Assembly: GCA_029532625.1 (NCBI GenBank)
Contig: JARFXM010000003.1
Location: 2,790,001 to 2,854,000, forward strand
DNA from: Lomentospora prolificans
Lineage: Eukaryota > Ascomycota > Sordariomycetes > Microascales > Microascaceae
Reading direction: 5' to 3'
DNA length: 64,000 nt
The notes under the pieces: model-generated
The model's input: only the letters and a program-made list of their open reading frames with translations
Database searches by the model: none
Told to the model about the DNA's origin: nothing
Position numbers and translations under genes: made by a program
Shown: piece after piece, positions 57,543 to 64,000 of the stretch
Layout of the letters: each line of letters starts with the position of its first letter
Position numbering within the stretch: the stretch's first letter is position 1

Positions 57543-58756
57543 GAGTCGGCACGGCGATGTGGAAAGAGTTGTGGAAGAGTCATTCGAGGACTAGCGCAGT
57601 TGACCGGCCTCGTAGCAACATGCAATATCAAAACAAGAAACCAACCCAACCTTGACCAAGGGATGACAATCATCTTTTCTCCGAGATTCCGAAGCGATGG
57701 TGTAATAGCTCAGGGTACTCTAGATCGTTACAACTTGGATATGCCATATGCTGTGAGGATCATGGCCGTCCACACCGGGTTTCAAAATGGGGCGTACGCA
57801 GGGTTGTTGACAAACATTCATATGCTAAGCCGGTGCCATCGCCCGAAAAAAGACGAGACTACTTGTAGATTGCAAAGAATATGGCTCGCGGTAGCTAGGT
57901 TCGGTGTGTGTGGTTTCCAATACCTTCTTCGCAACTGCCGTCATGGTGGATCCTGCGCAATTTCTGCTCGGAACGATCCAACGGCATGTCGGAAAATGGG
58001 CAAGTTAGGACTACCCCGAAGCCGAAGAGGGTGGAAATGCCAGCTCTGAACGGAAAACCCGCGCAGACGAGTCTTCATTCTTCATAGTCTGTTGTTTTGG
58101 GTGATCTTAGTTTCCGTAGCAGTCAGTCTTTATGTATAGGGAATAATTGAAGCTTTGGTAGTTTTCGGAGCTTCTTTAACGGAGCAACTCTGATGAGTTG
58201 GGATTATTGATAATTAGCAGTGGGTTGGTGATCTTAGCTTGATTTGAACACTGACCTTGAAGCGACCCGCTGACGATCGATTGAGGACGGACGCCAAGCC
58301 AGCCGATGTCGCTTCTGATTGCACCAAACGGTCGAATAACCACGGCTATTCCGCCCTGGTTCACGCTGTGGTTTGCCGCTAATGACAGGCTGGCGCGCCC
58401 AGTATCGTCCAGTAAATCCCCCGCTCTCTACCCCCACTGCTGCATGTTCCGGCCCCGCGGTACATTCATTGATTTAATCAATTGATTGATCCCTTGCTGC
58501 AAGTATCCATCCATACACCGCACTGGAATGGCCGACAAGTCCTTCCCCCCAAAGGTCCGGCCTGGACAGAACTGATGACCTGACGACCCCAGCCAGCATT
58601 GACTGACTCGCTAAACCCGCCAGCCAACTTAAGTTCAACCTCAGCCCTCCACCGAGGACCAACTCGAACCGTCTTTGCTTCGAGCCCGCCCTTCATAAAT
58701 ACCCCAATGCGCTAACAAATCGAGGTACCTCGGGCGCTTTCTAGCTGCTTTCGCCA
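57543..58756. other. intergenic region between AP-3 mu and MCT1
   Basis: About 1.2 kb with the 3' flank of AP-3 mu and the promoter of MCT1. A 149-codon frame at 57600-58049 has no recognisable motifs. GCCAGCC words recur near 58300 and 58590-58630. No RNA gene is seen. Confidence 0.55.
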
Positions 58757-60145
58757 ATGGTTCGACCCGACCTGGCTTCGGGTGGGTTGGTGCGGCGCAT
58801 CGTGCCGCTGGGCGGACGGTGCGATGGACGGATACCCTTGGTCGCCGAATCCCTGCCAAAACTCTCCAGACGGGCAATCGCCCGCAGCTCTACGACAGCT
58901 GCGAGGATAGAGGATGCTCCTGCGGCTGGCGCTGAGCAGAAGCCGCGGCCGCGGACGGCGCTTTTTTTTCCTGGTATGTTCCTGGACGACTCACGCGTTG
59001 CCCCAGCTGATCGACAGTAAACTGACATGCACTTGCGACGTTTAGGCCAGGGCGTGCAAAAGGTAGGCATGCTCACGCCATGGCTCGAAGCCTTTCCAGC
59101 GACTGCGAAGCCAATCGTCGAGCACATCGACCACTGCATGGGCTACAAACTCTCGGAGATTATACGGGACGGTCCGAACAAGATCCTAACGGCCACTTCG
59201 AATGCCCAGCCCGCCATCATGGCCACATCCATACTAATCTTGCGGGTCCTTGAGAAAGAGTTCGGCTTCAATGTGCCAGCGCGCGTTGACGTAACCCTGG
59301 GCCACTCCCTCGGCGAGTTTGCGGCCCTGGTGGCGGGTGGCTACATGGAGTTCGAGGATAGCTTATACGTCTGTACCAAGCGCGCCATGGCGATGGAGCG
59401 GGCTACGCAACACGCGAGGGAGCAGTACGGCGGTGAATACGGCATGGTGGCTATTGTGACGGAGCCTGAGTACCTGCTGGGCCTTATCGAGGCCGTTAAC
59501 GACTTTGTCCGGCATGGCTCTGCGGGGAGCAAGGCTGAGAGCCAAGATGTTGCGCCCATCGATCAGGTGCTTATCGCTAACATCAACTCCAAGAACCAGA
59601 TTGTCCTCAGCGGCAATATCGACAGGATAAAAACGTTGGTGGCCCATGTCCGGCAGTTCCTCGGCCACGATCCCCGCGCCGTACGCCTAAACAGCGACTC
59701 GCCGTTCCATAGCCCCATTATGCAACCCGCAATGACAGTTATGCAGAAGCTGCTCGCGAAGAAAAGCCGCGTCCAAGGACGTGAAGACCAGGACATCATC
59801 ACCTTCCCCGGAGCTATCCCATGCATAAGCAACGTGACGGCTCGGCCATTCAGAAGCAAAGAGCAGCTACGACACTTACTGGCAAGACAAACTGTGGAAA
59901 CGGTGCGATGGTGGGATAGCATAAAATACCTGGACCAAGAGGAGCGCGTACGGCGGTGGATTGGTATCGGCCCCGGATACGTGGGCAGAAACCTCGTCGG
60001 CAAAGAGGTTGGACTGCGGGGGAAGGACATCATCAAGGGCGCCGGTGTCTGGGCCATCACAGCGCCTAGTGATATCGAGGAGGTCCTGAGGGGACTTGAA
60101 GAGACCGAAGGTGTTCTTGAGGACCCCGAGGAGGAGGGGCAGTAA
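58757..60145 (+). CDS. MCT1: mitochondrial malonyl-CoA:ACP transacylase
   Basis: Loads malonyl groups onto acyl-carrier protein for mitochondrial type II fatty-acid synthesis, which supplies lipoic acid. Exons are 58757-58973 and 59046-60145, with a 72-nt intron (GTATGT donor), giving 438 residues. Residues 1-65 are rich in Arg, Ser and Ala with features of a mitochondrial presequence. The catalytic domain begins TALFFPGQGVQ, whose PGQGVQ spans the exon junction. The nucleophile Ser lies in GHSLGEFAAL, and the His is expected in SPFHSPIM. It runs in the same direction as SEC28. Confidence 0.95.
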
Positions 60146-60821
60146 GGACTCTGCCACTTGATCCAATGCCTGACTTCTTTCCATTGCTCTCTCTTACCCA
60201 ACGAACATATTGCATGTTTCTCCATGTTTCATTATTACTGGCTAAACATTTCCATTTGCCTTCAAACTACAGGTATGCAGGATCGACTTACTCCTGTGGC
60301 AACACAGCACACACACCGGCGCTGAAGGACTCTCTCTGGGAGGCGGAGTTTTTGTTTCGGGCAGGCTCTACGAGTACATTGGCTGATGGATATTTTCACC
60401 TGTAAAACTATCAGAATAGTACCTCTGAATGGATAGAAAAGCGGTACTATTGCCGTGTTCGTATCCCCTAGTCTTCTCATTGCTAAGTGAGGTAAACCTA
60501 GGTCAGTCCGGTGAGCAAGCGAGGGTGTTCTTCCTAAATGATACCGTGCGTGGCGTATAAACCACACTGGCTCCCACCCACACCGAAGCCCGCCATTAAA
60601 CACAGTGACCTTTTCAACCATAGCTCCTAACCTCCCCTCCAACGAGCCACCTATCTCAACAACCAGCCGGAATATATTCTGCGGAGGCAATCTGTGCAAC
60701 GGACTCGTCCTCCTCGCGGAATACATACCTATATACTCTCTTTTCAGACTTTTTTATCGCAGCAACCCCCCCTTTTTCTCGACCCTCAATCCCTCAAAAC
60801 AACCGAGCCCCACCGCCCAAC
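60146..60821. other. intergenic region between MCT1 and SEC28
   Basis: About 680 bases containing the 3' flank of MCT1 and the promoter of SEC28, which ends in a CT-rich leader directly before the ATG. No other gene is seen. Confidence 0.6.
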
Positions 60822-61905
60822 ATGGACCCCTACTCCGCCGAGAGCGAGCTCTTCAACATCCAGAACCACTTCTACCAGGGCCAATACGAGGCCGTTATCG
60901 ACTACGATATCAGCAGCCTCTCTCCCGAGAACCATACCGCCGCCCAGGTCCTCGTGCTGCGCGCCAAACTCGCGCAAGGCAAGGCCTCCGAGGTCGTCTC
61001 CGAAGTCAAGGGCGCGGCGGAGCCCGAGCTCGCCGCTGTGGGCGCGCTCGCGGCGTATGAGCTAGGTCAGACAGAAAAGGCCGTAAAGGCTGTGGAGGCG
61101 CTCGCGGAGGCGTCGAGCGACAATGCGACGGTGCAGGTCGTGGGAGGAATTGTGTTGCAGAGAGAGGGTAGGAGCGACGATGCATTGAACTTGCTGGGCA
61201 AGCATGAGGGCAACCGTAGGTTTTGACCGGGGCCATCCGCCATGAAGTCGGCCTATCAGGCTAACCGTGTATGGGAAACGTATAGTCGAGGCCGTTGCGT
61301 TGATTGTTCAGATCCACCTCGCCCAGAACAGGAATGACCTTGCGCTCAAGGAGGTTGTCGGTGCGAGGAGGTGGGCTCAGGATAGTCTCCTGGTCAACCT
61401 CGCCGAGTCGTGGGTCGGCATTAGGCTGGTATGTGAAGTCGTCATTCTATTCGTCCGAAAGCAAAGATAATGCTGACCCATACGTTTTAGGGAGGAGAGA
61501 AGTATCAACAGGCTTTCTACGTCTTTGAGGAGCTCGCGCAAGCGCCGTCTACCTCCTCGGTCAGGTCTCTTGTCGCCCAAGCCGTGGCGGAATTGCACCT
61601 TGGAAGGACCGAGGAGGCTGAATCCGCTCTCGAGCAAGCGATCAAGACTGAGCCCAAGTACGCCGACGCAATCGCCAACCTCCTCGTTCTCACCGTAGTA
61701 TCTGGAAAGGATCCCAAAGAGATCACTGAGTACGTATTCCTATCCAAGAGAGACCCCAGCCCACCAGTATCCGTCTAATGCTAACACAATAATACTACAC
61801 AGGAAACTAAAGCAGGTGGATCCCAAACATAGCTTCTTGAAGGATCTTGAGGAGAAGTCGGACCTATTCGACAAGGCGGCTGCCAAGTATAGTGCAAAGG
61901 CGTAA
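60822..61905 (+). CDS. SEC28: coatomer epsilon subunit (epsilon-COP)
   Basis: A TPR-fold subunit that stabilises alpha-COP in the COPI coat for Golgi-to-ER traffic. Exons are 60822-61215, 61286-61428, 61491-61729 and 61803-61905; introns are 70, 62 and 73 nt. The product is 292 residues, the usual length. The start MDPYSAESELFNIQNHFYQG is typical of epsilon-COP, and helical TPR-like pairs follow (AVIDYDISSLSPENHTAA, AVGALAAYELGQTEKAVKAV). The end is HSFLKDLEEKSDLFDKAAAK. Identity is secure; the exon edges are by splice-site reading. Confidence 0.94.
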
Positions 61906-62518
61906 TATCCGGTAGGCGATTGGGGATCATTTATTGTGGGAAGTCCGCGGGCGTCTAGAGGGACGGATGGCAAGACCATAGAAAGCTAACGACTGGTTAC
62001 ATGACGTGCAAAAGTGTTTTTCATCAATTTAACGAGAATCTGCTTAATCTTACATGAAGCACTCGTGAAGATCCAAACAAGCAACTAGAGTAGATGACGC
62101 AAGTGAAGTCCTTCAAGGAATAGGGCCCCTCTGAAAAGGGAAGAAGAAGGGGGCGAAGAAAAAAAGAGAACAAAAAAGCGAGGAACCGCGTGTTGAACGA
62201 ACGGAACCTACGAAAACCTTCCGGGGGTGTTTTCTAGCTTTATGAGCGCTTGAAGTTGGCTAGACCTCATTACAGCTGGCAGGCTGCTTGAGCTACTCGG
62301 CTGGGAATTTACTCTGAATCTTGACATATAAAGCTATAATGCAGCGTCAGGATAGTCGGGAAGGAGCAGCGAGGCTTCAAGCCGATCGACGGCGCCTTCC
62401 CTATATTGTGACGCTCGCAACGACATATTTTGTATGAAGTGACAAAGATGGAACGCTTCATTGAATGTGTAACTATTAAAAACATTGAGCAGCCTTCCGG
62501 GTGCTTTTTGAAGTTAAC
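61906..62518. other. convergent intergenic region, SEC28 and HAD-like gene
   Basis: About 610 bases between two convergent stop codons. It contains A/G-rich stretches near 62140-62180. No gene is recognised. Confidence 0.6.
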
Positions 62519-63539
62519 TTATATTTTAGCTCTTGCCGGGCCGGTCCTCATCTGCATAGGTATCTTGGGGTGGTCTCCAGCCAGCTTCAGACCCGTCACA
62601 TTCTCGAGTTGATCAACGGCCTCGAAAGCTCTACCGAGGTTTACCTTGAAGGTATTGAATCCAAACTGTCGCGCCGCCCTCAGGTTCTCGCCGATGTCGT
62701 CAAAGAAGAGCACTTCGTCGGCCTTGATACCATTGTCCCAGCCCAATCTCTTCCACCGCTCGCTTCCTCGGTGCTTCTCGGCGAACTCGTTTGCGGTCCG
62801 GAGAGCGAGTTCATAAATCCTAGGGTCGGGTTTCCTCAACCCGACATGGGCCGAGGAGATGAAGAAGTCAAAAGGGTCGCGTATGGGGTCATTTGAGAGG
62901 CTCCTGTGAAGCTGGTGGGTGGGGGGGAAGATAACGGTGTTGCTCAGGGCTCCTATCATGTATTCACCGCTCGCTTTGAGAGCTTGCAGGGCAGGGAACA
63001 TCCATGGATCGGGAGTCCTTGAGATGGTCATCATTTGGTTAAACAGCCAGTTAGAGTCGACGGCTGGAAGAGGAGGAATCTCTCGCGGTAACTTGGGGTC
63101 CTTGGCCTGCTGGGTGCGGTAGAACGCTTCCCATCGTTCCTGGTTGTGCAAATCCTCCTTGAATCCTGCGAAAAAGGCTTCGTCCATGGGAATGCTGCCC
63201 GTTTCGAGCCGGTGCCAGAAGCCGTTGGGGGAAGTCTTGGAAATAGAATAGTTTACCCAACCGGGCGGGATTCCTAGCTCGAGCTCATACTCAAGAATAG
63301 CTTGAAAGGGGGAGACGACCTGTTAACATTAGCGGATATCTACATGTTTATTAAGTCCACTAGGATTGAGGTATCAAGAGAATCATGGACTGTATAAAAG
63401 CCACGATTTTGGGTGTGAATTCACTTACACAGACCCCACCAATATCAAACAAGAGAACCTTCGGCTTCTTAACTACTGCCATCTCAGCGGTCACTAATTC
63501 TAGAACTTGCTCAACGTTGGCGTAGTCGTCAGGGCCCAT
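62519..63539 (-). CDS. HAD-superfamily hydrolase, DxGGV type
   Basis: Exons are 63539-63429 and 63319-62519, with a 109-nt intron (GTAAGT donor, AACAG acceptor), giving 303 residues. The start could also be the in-frame ATG at 63482, which would remove 19 residues. HAD motifs are in order: motif I KVLLFDIGGVCV (nucleophile Asp, then Gly-Gly where many phosphatases have a second Asp), a cap domain, motif II IGALSNT, motif III RKPDPRIYELAL and motif IV EVLFFDDIGENL. This resembles the phosphatase-like domain of epoxide-hydrolase/ACAD10-type proteins. The substrate is unknown. It is divergent from the gene starting at 63989. Confidence 0.87.
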
Positions 63540-63988
63540 TGAGGAATCTGCTAAGCATAACTGGAATATATATTCGTGGAGAAGTGAGACGCATAGTTAA
63601 AATAGTCATGGTTCCAGTTGCATTCATAAGGCGTCCCCTGGTCCCTTTCCGGGAACCCCTTCAGCTCGGTCTCGATCACTAACTCCGGAAGTCGATCTGC
63701 CTCGGCATGCCTCTCATTGAGGACTGGCTGGCTTATTCAGCTCGGCTTTCGCTTGCCCCTCCATCAGCATCGCGCGCGCCTTATCGATAGGATTCATCAC
63801 GTGAGCGTCCCCTACCCATGTGCCTGTCCAGCTTCTGAGAGCCCCACCAAAATCAATTTAGGGCAAGCAGGTGGGAAAATAGGAACCTCCACAGAAAATC
63901 CGAGCGCACTTGGAATCTCAACTCTCTCACACCTCAACATCAACAAGACCATAGTACAGCTGAGCAATCGCCAGCCAAATCAGTCAAA
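63540..63988. promoter_or_regulatory. divergent promoter of the HAD-like gene and the partial gene at the window end
   Basis: About 450 bases. The right part (63890-63988) has a leader rich in CA and CT motifs (ctctcacacctcaacatcaa), typical of strongly transcribed fungal genes. No separate gene is seen. Confidence 0.5.
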
Positions 63989-64000
63989 ATGGTAAGCTCA
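63989..64000 (+). CDS. first exon (ATG only) of a gene that continues outside the window
   Basis: The sequence CAAAATG is directly followed by GTAAGC, a good donor, at 63992. This suggests a gene whose first coding exon is only the start codon, as is common in fungal ribosomal-protein and other highly expressed genes. The product cannot be known from 12 bases. If GTAAGC is read as coding, the frame is M-V-S-S, which is also possible. Confidence 0.45.

Noticed and set aside
57600..58049. 149-codon frame after AP-3 mu
   Set aside because: No motif or codon bias is present, and it begins about 60 bases after the AP-3 mu stop, where a 3' UTR is expected.

Overview
This window is nuclear DNA of a filamentous ascomycete (Pezizomycotina); I cannot fix the genus. 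The case rests on many short GT..AG introns (mostly 50-130 nt) with CTAAC/CTGAC-type branch sites, single-copy fungal genes, CT-rich promoters and roughly balanced base composition. No virus, transposon, CRISPR array or secondary-metabolite cluster was seen.

Layout. 1-7.6 kb: 3' part of MCM2, an acidic disordered protein whose frame continues past its stop, a TRAPPC2L/Tca17-like TRAPP protein, and a small protein resembling the HAPSTR1/C16orf72 family. 9.2-20 kb: C1-tetrahydrofolate synthase with a possible mitochondrial leader, eIF3i and an ISWI remodeler. 20-23.6 kb: tRNA-His(GTG) and a ferric-reductase-like oxidoreductase. 23.6-35 kb: an 11.4-kb stretch with no convincing protein gene. 35-40.1 kb: a two-exon gene for a coiled-coil protein of about 1,697 residues with a Cys/His-rich tail. 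40.5-43.4 kb: two small uncertain genes and an RTA1-like membrane protein. 46-49.3 kb: a Tgl2-like lipase and an arrestin-like protein. 51.2-64 kb: a dense housekeeping block with fatty-aldehyde dehydrogenase, Rrp4, a DMAC1-like protein, AP-3 mu, mitochondrial malonyl-CoA:ACP transacylase, epsilon-COP, a HAD-like hydrolase and the first codon of another gene.

The genes do not form one pathway; they are ordinary eukaryotic neighbours. Themes recur: mitochondrial functions (C1-THF synthase, Tgl2, DMAC1-like, Mct1), vesicle traffic (TRAPP, AP-3, COPI), and replication, chromatin, RNA decay and translation (Mcm2, ISWI, Rrp4, eIF3i). Several pairs are divergent with short shared upstream regions.

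Intron boundaries were placed by eye from splice signals, and frame was checked arithmetically for each multi-exon model. Protein names come from recognised motifs, not from a database search. The parts most worth a second look are the 11.4-kb desert with its candidate microprotein and repeated GCCAGC motif, the giant coiled-coil protein, the in-frame TAG near 2.9 kb, and the alternative start or splice possibilities in the C1-THF synthase and lipase genes.
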